Of a stretch of DNA of 64,000 nucleotides, positions 11,709 through 23,381 are shown piece by piece. The notes below the pieces were generated by a model. The model was not told the origin of the DNA, did no database searches, and saw nothing but the letters and a program-made list of their open reading frames with translations. The translations under genes were made by a program, and so were the position numbers. Positions within the stretch are counted from its first letter, which is position 1. Each line of letters starts with the position of its first letter. The stretch comes from Aculops lycopersici (lineage: Eukaryota; Arthropoda; Arachnida; Trombidiformes; Eriophyidae). The stretch lies in assembly GCA_015350385.1 (NCBI GenBank), contig WNKI01000002.1, positions 332,622 through 396,621 on the forward strand, given 5' to 3'.

Positions 11709-12981
11709 CTGGGAAACAGGAGCAATAGTAGCTGCCCATGGTGTTTGTGCAGTGGGCGAACACGTCGCATGGCCGATATTTGCACTCGTTCTCGTCTGGA
11801 ATATCGCAAGATTTGCCACCAAATCCATCGTTACAATAACACAAACCATCGAGACAAACTCCATTGGCACACTGTATGATTTCCTTTTGGCCACGTGAGT
11901 TCACAAAGGTGCCGCAACGTTCGCGATTGTTACACTTCAATGGCGTGTTCATCTCATCAGTTCCCAGGTAACATTGTGGCTGGCCATCGCACAATCGCGA
12001 CAACTCAAACAATTGCAAAAAATCCTGCGACTCATTAACCTGGCAACCAAAGTATCCGTCCTCCAAGTTAAGTAGGAATATCTCTTGCTGTAGCGCTTTA
12101 CTCGGCCAATCGGGTCGATACTGAGCCTCGGCTAGTAGGACACTTCGGCGCGCCAACATCCGGCGAGTGGGAGCCAAGAGATCGCTCAGCGAGAGCCATA
12201 AAGTCTGTAGGTGAGTTCTAATTGTTTCTTCCAAAATTTTTGTGCTCGTCGTTGGTCTAAGTTTGAGTGATCCTAAATTGTGCTGATTACGATTGAATTG
12301 AGTAGTAGTACCATTTTCGGGCAGCCGCCAGTCGGTTAGTGTGAGGAAAATTATGGCTAACAGGATGGCAAATCCAAAATTAAAATTCATCGACGATTTG
12401 TTGCTTGTCTTGTTTTGCTTAACTTCGCTCTTCCGGTTTAGCGGCTTCGCTGACAAGCTTGTCTTTAGTTGGCTAAAAAAGCTAAACGGCGAATGCGATG
12501 AAACTTGCGAGTTTGCTTCCATGTTATAAGTGATGTTGTAATCTTTTTGCGGCGATAATGACGATAGACAATTATATTTTTTTGCCTCGCCCAAGTCATT
12601 ATCTTGTTGATGCTTTGCATTGCTCATAGCTGATGATTTGGATTTAATTTGAAGCGTAGAGCTGCTCGTTACGTTTGATACTGACGCTGGACATGGCGAT
12701 TGATTGACTTGCTTGTCATTGAGCTCAACAAACTCAACTTCCGGCTTCGGGGGCGCCCTAGCTCGAGCAACTTCTTGTTGCTGGCCTCTTGAAATTTGAA
12801 TTAGCTTACTTCTTCTCCGACAGTAGGACATGAGCTCGCTAGCTGCCGACACCAAGTGGTCACTTCTCTTCAGTCTCTTGATTTCCATGTTCTTCAACTC
12901 TTTTGGACGAATCTCTGTAATTTCTATGTTAGTTTTACTGTCCTTGCTTGCTTGAATCGTGTCGAATCCACTGACTAACAA
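11709..12981 (-). CDS. dpy: dumpy-like gene, first coding exon (signal peptide, cysteine-rich region, EGF start)
   Basis: The exon codes for about 424 residues before the donor at 11703-11708. From residue about 198 there is MNFNFGFAILLAIIFLTLTD, a good signal peptide or signal anchor; an ATG at 12390 would start exactly there, so the upstream 197 residues may be 5' UTR read open or a long cytoplasmic leader. After it come a region with paired cysteines (YFGCQV, RLCDGQPQCYLGTDE, KCNNRERC), an EGF-like segment (CANGVCLDGLCYCNDGFGGKSC) and then DENECKYRPCDVFAHC with NTMGSYYCSCFPG, a calcium-binding EGF finished by the next micro-exon. The DENECKYRPCDVFAHCTNT block is, to my knowledge, a signature of the dumpy N-terminus. 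Transcription is toward base 1. The true start codon is the main uncertainty. Confidence 0.82.
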
Positions 12982-14820
12982 CTAGATCAACAACTCAACT
13001 AGCTTGATTGCTGTCTAAAGTTAACGAACATTCTTGCATATTCTCTCATCTATTTGCTAAACTAGCTAAATAAATAAATAATAATGTTAATTAGTAAGTC
13101 AAGTATTATTTCCATTCATTCTTGAATCTCTCCGAAAAGATCGAACCGTACGCTTCGAGACTCGAAATGTAAATGGTTGCTCTCCTTATGCCGCTGATTG
13201 AGTTGCCTCTACTTGCAATCAGTCTTTCCCAACAATTCAACTAGAGATCTCTCATTCGCTTGCCTGTCTCGCAACCGGAAAGACGTGAACTTGAAGAGGT
13301 GGTCGCATTTTGTGTGCTCAGATGCGCGAGAAACTCACCTGTTGGCTCGCAAAGCGCGATGCGCATTACTATTTCGTATGCGCGGCTCTCGTCCGCCCGC
13401 TCGCTTGCCAATCGGCTCAACGGGTTGCGCGCGCAACTCACCTGTTGCCTTGCTTTGCTTTAAAGTCAGTCATGTGGCTAACTCCAGCTCGCGATGCACT
13501 AAATCCACTCGAGCGCCGCCTGGCTTGCTTATGGTTCAACAATAATCTGTTGCAAGCGACTTGCTGGTGAGGAGCTAACCATGGAGCCATTGTATCGAAA
13601 GGAGTCGCGAAAATCAAAGTGCTACCCAACTCTCGTTTGCTTTAACGGGCGACCGCCAACGTCGTCGATTGGTAGAACGACGACGTGAAGACAAATACTA
13701 ACGCGAGCGGAGAAAAAACAGCTGCTCGGAAGTCAGAGGGAGTTTTAGAAAAGAATAAGAATGAATCTCGCGCGCGCTGCCACTCGATACAATGCCAACC
13801 TGTTGCTTCGATTGCCAGCCACGAGCAGCAAACTAGCACTCAGTTAGTCAAGTCGCTAATTAGTGCGCTTGGCTCTCGATTCCCAACACCTGAAAGCGAG
13901 CGAGCCAACATTAGAGTGGCCGTTTATTTGCAATACTCCGTTTCCACGAGTCGCGCATTAATCTGGCCGAATAGTTGCTGACTTGACTGAGTGCTGGAAA
14001 TCGTCGTCTAAGACTCGGATCTCGGCTAGGTATTTTCAGCAGGTAGACGCAGTGTTGGCAGGATATCCCGGGTAAATTCGTACATTTTCATTTATTAAAA
14101 GTCTCATAGATAGATTGGACAAGCATGGCGCCCACATTGGCGGTCGCCATGATTGGGGGAGAGGGGGAGGTACGATGAAGGGGTGAGTTTTTGAGAAACC
14201 ACCGCATTGCTAGGAGCCGTGCAGTTTCAAGGTCCGATCCATTCTGTCGGCGACTCCGGCTACTGACAATGAGTAATTAAAAAAAGAATCACCTGTTGTT
14301 ACATGTAGATTCAGGTGTATTCGTGGCCGAGTAACGCGAGTGGAAGCGTGCGGTGAAAATCAATTTTGCTCACCATATAAATATTAAATATAAACACGCA
14401 AACGCTATGAGACAAAAAGAAACTAAACAGCTGCTACCGCTTGTCTCTTGTGTCGAGAAGAGGCAAACAGATGAACCAAGTCGATCATCGAGCACATATA
14501 TAAATAAGAACGAAAGTTACACGCTAGATTTAGTATCAGATTTGCCGGATAATGCATGAGGTAATGGGGTATTTGTGCTTGTGTTTGTTTAATCAAATTA
14601 ACATTCTATCGTCTGCTTAACACGAGAGGGGGGGGGTTGTTTTAATTTTTCATAAAACACACTCTCACGATAAGCAAACTGGTGAAATCATCTAGAAAAC
14701 CACTAATGTGCTTTAGCTTGTGGGATGCAACTCAAACCAACACAACAGTGCGTGCAATTGAGACATCAACTCCTTCCTCTCCAACATACAAACATACAAA
14801 GGGTGAATGGAAAATTAATG
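12982..14820. other. region between the dumpy-like start and the cadherin stop
   Basis: This 1.8-kb stretch must hold the dumpy-like promoter and 5' UTR and the cadherin 3' UTR (both genes are minus). It carries exact CACCTGTTG words at 13336, 13439 and 14290, a variant at 13797, and an AATAAA on the minus strand at 14096-14091. No coding exon is recognised. Confidence 0.6.
14091..14096 (-). terminator. candidate polyadenylation signal (AATAAA) of the cadherin gene
   Basis: TTTATT on the plus strand reads AATAAA on the minus strand, about 725 bp after the cadherin stop codon. It is the nearest canonical signal I saw; use is inferred. Confidence 0.4.
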
Positions 14821-17800
14821 CTAATGACCAGATGCTACTGTTGCCGCCACTGAAACGGAGGCTGTTCCAGCTGTTGTAGGTGCCGCAGTCAATTCGGGTT
14901 CGCTAACCAAGTCCATGATGCTCGTGTGTTCAGGTAGCCAGTCGGCCAAGTAGTCCCAATTGTAGGAGCCATACAAGTCGTGCGCATTGACAAGCTGCGA
15001 GGAGACGCCGAGATCGAACCAACGATCAATTGGTTGCGAGGCGCCGGCGCTTGGCGGGTGCGTTGGACTTGTGGGCGGCGCAGCGTTTGGTCCGCCTGCA
15101 GCGCACTCGCTTGGTGGCGAGAAATTGTGCATTTGACTCAGGGTTCCGGGGTAGCAGCCGATTGCGCTACCTGGTCCCTGGGGCCAATTGGAGAAGATGT
15201 TGGCTGCTGCGTGACTCGGCGTGTTGGGAAGTTGATTTGAGCTTCCGCCAACCTGTTGCTGAGGACCACTACCACTGCCTCTTCTACCGCCAGCGCAACC
15301 ACCACCACCACCATCAGCTCCCGAGGAGGGACTCGAGCCTTGGAGCGGCGCAAGGGGGAGTAGCGAGTGGTGACCGACGCCTCCGTTTCCGGTTTGATGG
15401 TGAGAGTGGTGCAAGTGGGGCAATTGGTGTTGGTGAAGGTGATGCGCTGAGTGATCGCCGTGGTGATGCATCAGGTTTGGCGGCATTCCAGAACTGTGCA
15501 TGGTGTTTGGGGTGGCGGGCAGTGGCGAGGTCGAGGGGAGTGCCGAATGATGGGTGCCCATTGAGTTCATTGTGCCCCCCTTACTGGTTGCCAGAGTATG
15601 ATGCCCACTTTCATGGTGCTGATGTATTGCTGACAGGTGATGCGAGCTTCGGTGATGGTGAGCATGTTGAAGAAGCGCCGCGCGCGAGGTGTGATGATCG
15701 TAGGTGAGCGAACTGGTGTGGTGTCCACCCTGGTGATGGTGAGTTGCAGGTAAAAATTGGTGATGTGGATTGTGGTCAAACGAGTGGTGCTGACCGGGGG
15801 CAGTGGAGGCTAGGATAGTTCGGTGGTGGTTGCGCAAGGTGGACATGGTTCCGCCAGCGCTTCCCCCGCCGCCAACGCCACCGCCGCCCAACAAGTGGTG
15901 GCTCACTCCGTTGGCCATCTGGTGGTCGGTGGGCGAGTCACCGAGTGGACCGCTGCCGCCGTCTTGGTGGTGTAAGTGGCTACTGCTACTTGGATGGCGA
16001 GACGACTGCTGGTGCGGTGCACGGAGATCATGGTAAACGTTACTTGAGTCCGAGTAGGGATATCGGTATTTGTTGTTACTTGGCGATCCAAAACCAATAG
16101 ATCCATTGGCGCCATTTAACCCAGCGAATGGCCTACCACTCCGGCTGCCATGATATCTATGGTGCCCACTGCTATCGTTGCTCCCATTTGAGTGCTCATT
16201 GCTCGTCGAATGATTGGGACTTGGCTTCGTTTGAGGGTTTGGATTTAAACCGTCGGTGTCGTTGTAGTCCGATTCTGGTTGGCGGCTCTTGGTTTTGACT
16301 AGACAAACCAGAAAGGCTGAAACAAATAGAAAGACGAGCACTGTGATGAATAGTAACGATGAGTTCATGTGAGCAAACCAGGTGGTTACGTTGAGATTCT
16401 GAAAATAAACTCCGGACATCATATCGTGAGCGTCCAGCGAGGCCGAGGACATTCGCGACTCCGATTTGGAGGGTTCATTTGGATAGGAACCAATCGGACG
16501 CTCGTAGGGCCGATTGATGGGTGGATCGTCGCCCTCGACGTTGACCACATAAATCTTGATGGTTGTGTAGGCACTCCTCGAGGGTTTACCGTGATCACGA
16601 GCCTCGATTAAAAGTTCATGCACTTGTTCCGTTTCATAGTCGAGATTGTGAATCAGGTAAATTTCACCCTTAACTGGATCTATCTCAAATAATTGCTCGC
16701 TATTACTATTGCCGTTACCGTAGCCCTGTCTCGTCTTGTAGGCAACTTGAATTGATTCGCCAGCTTCAATTATTTCATTATTATTGTTATTATTATTACC
16801 ATTACTGGTCACCGTCGACGGGGCTGCTTGCTGTTGGCTATTTCTTTGAGTCAGCTTGGGATTTGCGCTTGTTAGCGCCATAGATTGGGGTCGTTGTTGC
16901 TGTTTGCTCGGCAAGGAGAATCTACCTGTTGCCAGCTCGTTGATATCACTTGAGTTGTTGTTGTTGTTGATGATGTTTGAGTTTGAAGCAACAAATGCCG
17001 TCTGACTAGCTGACGTGTGTCGCTTGATGTGGTAACTAATCTTGCCGTTTTCATTCTCATCCGCGTCGCTTGCTTGGACACGATGAATGAAGGTGCCCTT
17101 GGCGGCATCCTCCTTCATATAAAACTCACTCTTGCTTGGCTTAAAAACTGGATCGTTGTCGTTGATATCGGTGACAATCACAGTGACCATGAGGCGACCA
17201 ATCAGAGGGACTGGCCCGCCGTCGATCGCTTCAACAACCAGCTGGTAACTGGACTGGTTCTCCCTATCGAGAGGTTGGCTAACCTCGAGATCAATATGAA
17301 ACTTGGTGCTTGGTGCTGCGGTGGAGGCTTTTGCCAGCTGGCTCGCCACACTGCCCGCCTGTTGAGCGCTTGAATATTGGCCGCCCGCACCTGGGGCAAC
17401 TTGTTGATGCTGATTGCCGCTCGACTGCGGCGTGGATTGCATTATAATCGGTTGGCTTGGAATCAGAACAGTGGCTTGCTGGGCAAACTGTTGAATCAAT
17501 TGGGGATTGTCGCCAGCAACAATCATTGTCGCTGCGTTGGCTGCCTCGTCGGCGAGACTATTTTGCAAGGCTGATCTTGCCGGAGCTTCATGTTCAACCA
17601 AAGTAAACATGTTGATTGGTGTATTGCCACTGGTGATTCTAAACTCTTTGATGCCGTTCTGCTGCGAGTCGTTATCCACAGCAAGCGGCAAACTCCTTCG
17701 AATGCCCCGCTGACCCTCGGGCATTTCAATGATAAAGTTGCTCTCATTTTTGGTCAACAAAAATCGGGGCGCCTCGTCGTTGATGTCAAGCACATGAACA

Positions 17801-18375
17801 GTGCACTTAACCTCAATGAAGGGCGACATCACAAGGCCGAGGAAGTAGTAAAACTCGCGTTGTTCGCGATCGAGCTTTTGTCTAATTGAAATATCACCAG
17901 TTTGAGGATTCAAGCTAAACATCCTATTAATCTCATCGTCGGGCGTTAGCGGCTGCTTGTCCTGTTCCCAGGGCACAAGCATATTGGGCACATCGCCGTT
18001 TGAGGCACGAATGTTGCCAATAATGGTGCTAACATTAACATCCTCGGAGACAGGAAAGTGCAAAATGTCATTGTGTTGATGAAAGATTGGAAGTTGGGTT
18101 TGCTGCTCGTTATTGGAGGAGTAGTCCACTTGTTGTTGTTGCTGTTGTTGTTTTGTTTCATTGGGTAGACATAGAATTAGAAGCATCAGGCTAAAGATTG
18201 CTCGTGTCAACAGGTGGCTGGTGTAATAATGATGGTAGAGTTGTAATCTACTCGTTTGTTGCTTGACTCTCCGCTGGGGGTTAATTTTGCTTGAGTTTGT
18301 CATGTTGTTAGTTGTTCTATTGATTGTAGTGCAAAATATTGATGACGACATTATTGATTGGTGTGGAAAATCCAT
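14821..18375 (-). CDS. single-exon cadherin with three repeats and a histidine-rich tail
   Basis: The protein is 1,184 residues, encoded without an intron. Residues 55-70 (LLTRAIFSLMLLILCL) form a signal peptide after a long n-region. Three extracellular cadherin repeats follow, with calcium-binding linkers DINDEAPRF, DINDNDPVF and a degenerate VNVEGDDPP; LDRE and DADENENGK motifs are also visible. Asparagine/glutamine-rich insertions split the repeats. A membrane helix lies at about 671-694 (LLFITVLVFLFVSAFLVCLV), leaving a cytoplasmic tail of about 490 residues. The tail is exceptionally rich in histidine (about 760-1010), glycine and serine, and near its end has NWDYLADWLPEH (about residue 1137), similar to the NWDYL-DWGP motif at the end of protocadherin and Dachsous/Fat tails. 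I infer a calcium-dependent adhesion receptor of the protocadherin/Dachsous type but much shorter than Dachsous. No beta-catenin-binding region of classical cadherins is seen. Confidence 0.85.
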   Translation of the reverse strand: MDFPHQSIMSSSIFCTTINRTTNNMTNSSKINPQRRVKQQTSRLQLYHHYYTSHLLTRAIFSLMLLILCLPNETKQQQQQQQVDYSSNNEQQTQLPIFHQHNDILHFPVSEDVNVSTIIGNIRASNGDVPNMLVPWEQDKQPLTPDDEINRMFSLNPQTGDISIRQKLDREQREFYYFLGLVMSPFIEVKCTVHVLDINDEAPRFLLTKNESNFIIEMPEGQRGIRRSLPLAVDNDSQQNGIKEFRITSGNTPINMFTLVEHEAPARSALQNSLADEAANAATMIVAGDNPQLIQQFAQQATVLIPSQPIIMQSTPQSSGNQHQQVAPGAGGQYSSAQQAGSVASQLAKASTAAPSTKFHIDLEVSQPLDRENQSSYQLVVEAIDGGPVPLIGRLMVTVIVTDINDNDPVFKPSKSEFYMKEDAAKGTFIHRVQASDADENENGKISYHIKRHTSASQTAFVASNSNIINNNNNSSDINELATGRFSLPSKQQQRPQSMALTSANPKLTQRNSQQQAAPSTVTSNGNNNNNNNEIIEAGESIQVAYKTRQGYGNGNSNSEQLFEIDPVKGEIYLIHNLDYETEQVHELLIEARDHGKPSRSAYTTIKIYVVNVEGDDPPINRPYERPIGSYPNEPSKSESRMSSASLDAHDMMSGVYFQNLNVTTWFAHMNSSLLFITVLVFLFVSAFLVCLVKTKSRQPESDYNDTDGLNPNPQTKPSPNHSTSNEHSNGSNDSSGHHRYHGSRSGRPFAGLNGANGSIGFGSPSNNKYRYPYSDSSNVYHDLRAPHQQSSRHPSSSSHLHHQDGGSGPLGDSPTDHQMANGVSHHLLGGGGVGGGGSAGGTMSTLRNHHRTILASTAPGQHHSFDHNPHHQFLPATHHHQGGHHTSSLTYDHHTSRAALLQHAHHHRSSHHLSAIHQHHESGHHTLATSKGGTMNSMGTHHSALPSTSPLPATPNTMHSSGMPPNLMHHHGDHSAHHLHQHQLPHLHHSHHQTGNGGVGHHSLLPLAPLQGSSPSSGADGGGGGCAGGRRGSGSGPQQQVGGSSNQLPNTPSHAAANIFSNWPQGPGSAIGCYPGTLSQMHNFSPPSECAAGGPNAAPPTSPTHPPSAGASQPIDRWFDLGVSSQLVNAHDLYGSYNWDYLADWLPEHTSIMDLVSEPELTAAPTTAGTASVSVAATVASGH

Positions 18376-21300
18376 TTTCTGGCTTCTCTATTTAGTTGTT
18401 GTACTTGTGATTCTTTGTTGCAATGTTCAAATGGAAGTAAAAATATAACTCCCTGCCTCTTGCTTGGCACTAGATTTGCTTGTTTCTCTCCTTCTCTCCT
18501 AATATTTTTGTCATCTAGTCAAATTCATCTTCACTTCTCATTATTTAATTAGAATTTTGATGATTTGACGGCCAGCTAAATCAACTAACCCAATGGCTTC
18601 GGTTCACTTGTCGTGGTCGCTGTTGTGGATTATTAGTTTGCCTCTAAACTCGGCCACAAATCGGGAGCAGATTTTCTTCTCCTCTCTCTCTCTCTCTCTA
18701 GCGCCGCAAACTTTTCTCTTCTGGTCGCGCGTCTGGTACTCTGCTACTTTTCTGCGCGCCCGCGACTGGCTTTGCTTTTCGGGTACTGGGGCCGAAAAGA
18801 GTTCTAGGTTTGGTTTTGAGCTTGAGCTTAAGCTCGAGTTTCGAGTGCCGGCAAAGGAGAAGGCACAATAATACCTCTACTATCACCTCCGCTACTTCTG
18901 CTTCAACCACTACTACTCGCCCTCAAAGCTCTGGTTTTACTGCCACTACTTTTGGCAATGGTGGTGGTGGCGGTGGCGGCGACGGCTTCGGTGATGTTGT
19001 TGCTTGGTCATTCGGCGGCCGACTTGCCTGGCTCTTGGGCGACTTTAACAAATTCGCCTCCTCTTTTCTAAGGCCACTCTTGGGCAGTACAGTGTACTCG
19101 CAGTGAGTGTGCTGTCCGCCGAGCGGCTAGTTGGCCTGTTGCTTTTGCTTCGGTTGCTCTGGTCGGTAACTGGTGCTCCCGTTGCCTTCCCCCCTTAGTG
19201 CCTGGGGCGCCCCGTGGTCCGATGGGGGCGGCACGCGCACAAACTCGCCGCTGGCCAGTGCACGCTGACCACTGGCTCGCTGGCCTCACGGTTTGGATGC
19301 GCTCACGCGAGCAGAGATCTCGTTGAACACATCAGCAGTCGGCAGCATTCAGTGTGCATTCAGCAGCCGGCAACAGGCATCTCGGGATTCGTGGAGTGGA
19401 GAGGAGAGTTGAAGTTACTACAGGCGAGAGCACAAAGCGAGAGTTCTCTTGGTTAGCGTCAGCGCGGCGGCGGTAGCCGCGGCCATCGCAGCCTCCCGCT
19501 CCTCGCCGGGCCCAGGGACTTGAGTGTGCCGCGAGGTCTGCTTGTTGCTTTCCCCCGCGAAGGAGAGAAAATTGCCGGTTCCATATATTAGCGGGCGGTC
19601 AGTGAGCCAGGGGAAGGCAACGGCGGGCGAGAGGGAGAGAGGCCGATTGGTTAGCACGAGCTCCAAGTTGCGGGCCCGCGCAGTTTGCAAGTGGGGGCGG
19701 CACTCGGCCATTCTTATGGCTGGCCGGCCTAATGGCAGCGGACAGTGAAAGCGAACTTTTCGCTCTCGACTTTTCACAACCAGCGGAGCAGCAAAGAGAG
19801 AGAGAGAGAAGTTCGCTCGCGTTATTAGCTTCCACTGCGCCGAAAGTTCGCTCCATTCGTGGGGGTGGCAGCGAGACGACGGCGAGAAGATGAGGAGGAG
19901 AGCGAATCGGCGGAGGAGACTGCAGTGGTTGTTGCTGTAGCTGCTTGCGAAGTGACCAGAGCGAACGAGAGTGAGAGGAGATTGCAGCTAGAGTGAGGGG
20001 CCCCAGCACAAGCGGTGTGCAATTTTGCGGGCCACAATGTTGTTGCTGTGTTGTGGTTGTTGTTGTTGAGGTGGTTGCAGTTGCAGTCGTTGTTGGGGCG
20101 GCGCGAGTGGCGAACCCGAACAGCAAAGGCACGCATCAGCTCGCGTTCTAGTGCGACGAGCTGATTCGGCGGCGGCCGCAAGTCTTCGGGTCGGTCGGCG
20201 GCGAGTCTGCAACAGCCGCCGCAGCGCAGAACAATGGACTTTGAATGCGAGCGCGTCGCTGGGAATGGCAGTTAGCGATGGAAGTAAGTAATGCCAGTGT
20301 TAGTGGGGCGCCGCCGCTCACCTTGGTTTCTGGTTGTTGTTGCTGTTGAATAGCTAGCAGCAGCAGCAGCAACAACAACAACAACATCCACGACAACAAC
20401 ACAACCAACTCGAGTGGCGCTCAATTTGGTTGGTATTATTGTTGTCGTTGCTTTTGGCTCATTGGTTTGGTTGTTGTTTGCGGGCGCAACTCGCGCACCG
20501 ACAAGTTCGCTCGGCAAAATCGGTTTGTTCGCCGAGACTCACGCGCAACAATTCGCTACTACTGTGGACCCGCAAATCGAGCCGCCCGATTGACCGAACG
20601 GGCGGCTGTGCCAACAAAGCAAACTTGTGCTCCCTACTGACTCACTGACGAACCGGCCGACCGAACGCCGCAACTCGCGCCCCTTCTAAGCCAGTGGACT
20701 CGAGACTGACCGACCGACCGACCGACTGACTGGCTGGTCGCCGCCAGCTAGTCAACAAATTGGAGGGCGCAAGTGCACACACAGGCATTCTATTGCTCCT
20801 CGCACATCTCTCACTGGTCACATTCTAGGAGTGTACGAAATACTAAATAAAAAGAGAACTCGCGTTGCGCTCTGCTCAGTTCGTCATCTCGCCGACGAGC
20901 ACCTGTTGCGCCACTCATCGTGGCGTCCTCATCACCGGAGTCTTCGGCTTTAGTTTGGACGGGAGAGGGGAAGGAATCAAAATTTTGAGATAGATGAAGG
21001 GAAGGAAGAAGAAGAAGAAGAAGTAGCAGCTAAAGTGAGTGACTGGCGGCGCGTTGTTATGATTATTGCCCATTGCTGCAATAATTGCCATTATCACACG
21101 CGAGTCGGCGAGCCAGCGACGCCAGATGTCGAGGGAGTTTGTTTGGTTGGTGTCCCAGTCGAGGCATTGAGTTTTGGCTCGTAAAAGTGGCGCAAACGTC
21201 GGCATTGAGTTCAGAGTTCGGCTAGTGGCTTGCTCGCTTGCTTGTTGCGGGACTGACCGACTGTATACAGAGAGTGAGAGGGACACGAGAGTTTAGATTT

Positions 21301-23349
21301 GCTTTTTTCCTCTCGTCTTGAGGTTAGAGAGATAGAAGTCCATCAAGTTCGCGTCTTGTGTTTCACGAGCCACGGGAAAAGTTTGACAATTTGCTCCCAC
21401 TGGCGGCGAATGTCGATCATCGTCATCATCAGCACTAGCAGCAGCAGCAGCAATAGCCACTAGCGCAAGAGAGACCGAGAGATGAGATTGCAGTTGTAGT
21501 TGCTCTCTCTCTCTTGGAATCGCGCAAATGTTGCCAATGTTGGTATTACCTGCAAAGAGAGCGAGACCCACCGCCGGCGCTAAACCCACGCGATGGACTG
21601 GCCAAGTGCAAGTCTGGTATCATCCGTCGCATCGCTGACACTAGCGCATCATCGTGGTCGTCGTCGTGCTTTTGCCTCGAGAGACTTGAAACTTTTCGTT
21701 GGCTTCCAAAACTAAGAGCATCCAGAGGTAAAGCTGAAGCTGGAGTTGTTGTTGTTGTTGTGAGTGTTGGTATCCAAAGCTTCGAAAAGAGGGAGGAGGA
21801 GGAGGAGCCAGAGGCGGCAGCGAGGAAATTGCTACACTGCCACCACCACGGAGAAGACTACGACGACGACTGAGAGGAGAGCAGAGCCAAGAGGCCAATT
21901 GGAGAGGTGAGATGATGAGGGAGCGACCGGCCACATTAACTCTCCGCTGTTCGCGTTGCTCAGCTCACTCACTCTCTCTCTGACTGAAATGCGCGCAGCC
22001 AACTGGCCACTCTTTTAACCTGCAAAATGCAAACTGGACACTGGGTACTGGAGAATTGGGTACAGAAATAGCGAAAATGAAACTGAAACTGAATCTAAAT
22101 CTCGGACCTACGAGCCACTAGATTAGCCTCAGCTCTCGTCTCAGATGGACACCGACTAACGACACGCCCACTGGCGAGCGCGCGGGCCCACGACGAGGGG
22201 CTAATCGTCGGCGAGAGTTGCAATTGAGACTAGAAAAAAGGGGACCTAGTTTTTGGTTTCGGGTTTCTGTCTTTTCGGTTGCCCGTTTCTGGTGTCGCCA
22301 AGCGACGAAGCCGATGACTTCGTCGCTTCCTTTGGTTGCTCACTTATTCACTGGGTCGCGCGTTTGCTCGCTCATCCGTCCACTCGCTCGCCGAATCTTG
22401 GGAAGCCGTAAAAGTAACGCCGGCCAAGCCCACGAGTTGAGCCACTAATGCGCCGGCTTCCAGCACCACGAATTAATGACACCGACTCTTGGTCGCACTC
22501 TTCGCCAGAGAGGCAAGTGACCGACTGGCCACTTGGCAAACTGGAGCAGGCCGCCGCCGCCGCAGCAACATTGGAGAAAAAGTCATTGAGAGTGTCGCCA
22601 GTCAGTGTTGGTCTAGCCTCGTGTGTCTGCTGAGAGTGCTGCGGCATTAGCCTAAAGTGGCGCCTCCTCTCAAAGTGCCACCAACGAGTCGAGTGTCTGT
22701 CTCTCTTTGCGCTTCACCTCAAGTTGTCGTCAGTTTGCAAGTTTAGGGGGACAACCTCTTGGTCCAAGTCAAGTTTAGCTTGAACCTGAGATGCAAAGAT
22801 TTGAACCGCACCACTGGAGTGAGTTGAGCTCTCTTTTGGCTTTCCCTCGCCAGAGAGTGTAACGTGGGCCGAAATCAAATCGCCCATAAGGTTCCGCTAT
22901 CTCTCCCTTCGTTGAAAGGTAGAATTGTGGCACACTAAGTTGTGGCTGCAATTTGGCCACAACTTGGGCCGGCCAGGTTGGCGCCACTTCCGCCGTTTCC
23001 TTGGGCCGGCCAAAGGAAGGCACCACAACCACGACGACCATTGCAAACTGGTGACTTGCAGCAAAGAGAGAGAGAAGAAGATTGGAGTTCGAATTCCACA
23101 GACAAACAAACCCAAAGCTAAATGAGCAGCAGCAGCAGTAACTAATTTGCGCTAAAATTTTCTGCGGGTTCCACAGAAAACTAAAGTGAACCAAACCAAG
23201 TCCAACAAAATCGCTCGCTCCTCTTCCGCCGCCAGGTAAACTTCTTTTTCCGGCTAGTTCATTGATTTGTGGCGCACGACGGCGAGATTGTTGTTGTTGC
23301 TCGTCTGCAGACGACAACGACGACTAATACAGGGACAAGGACGGCAGAA

Positions 23350-23381
<32 letters not shown>

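Noticed and set aside
15030..15707. 225-codon plus-strand open frame
   Set aside because: It is antisense to the histidine-rich tail of the cadherin; CAC/GTG-rich codons leave few stops on the other strand.
19599..20181. Overlapping frames of 177 and 118 codons (minus)
   Set aside because: Driven by CAA/ACA repeats; no domain.
22775..23317. 180-codon minus-strand frame
   Set aside because: Unstructured chance frame; no similarity recognised and no splice context.
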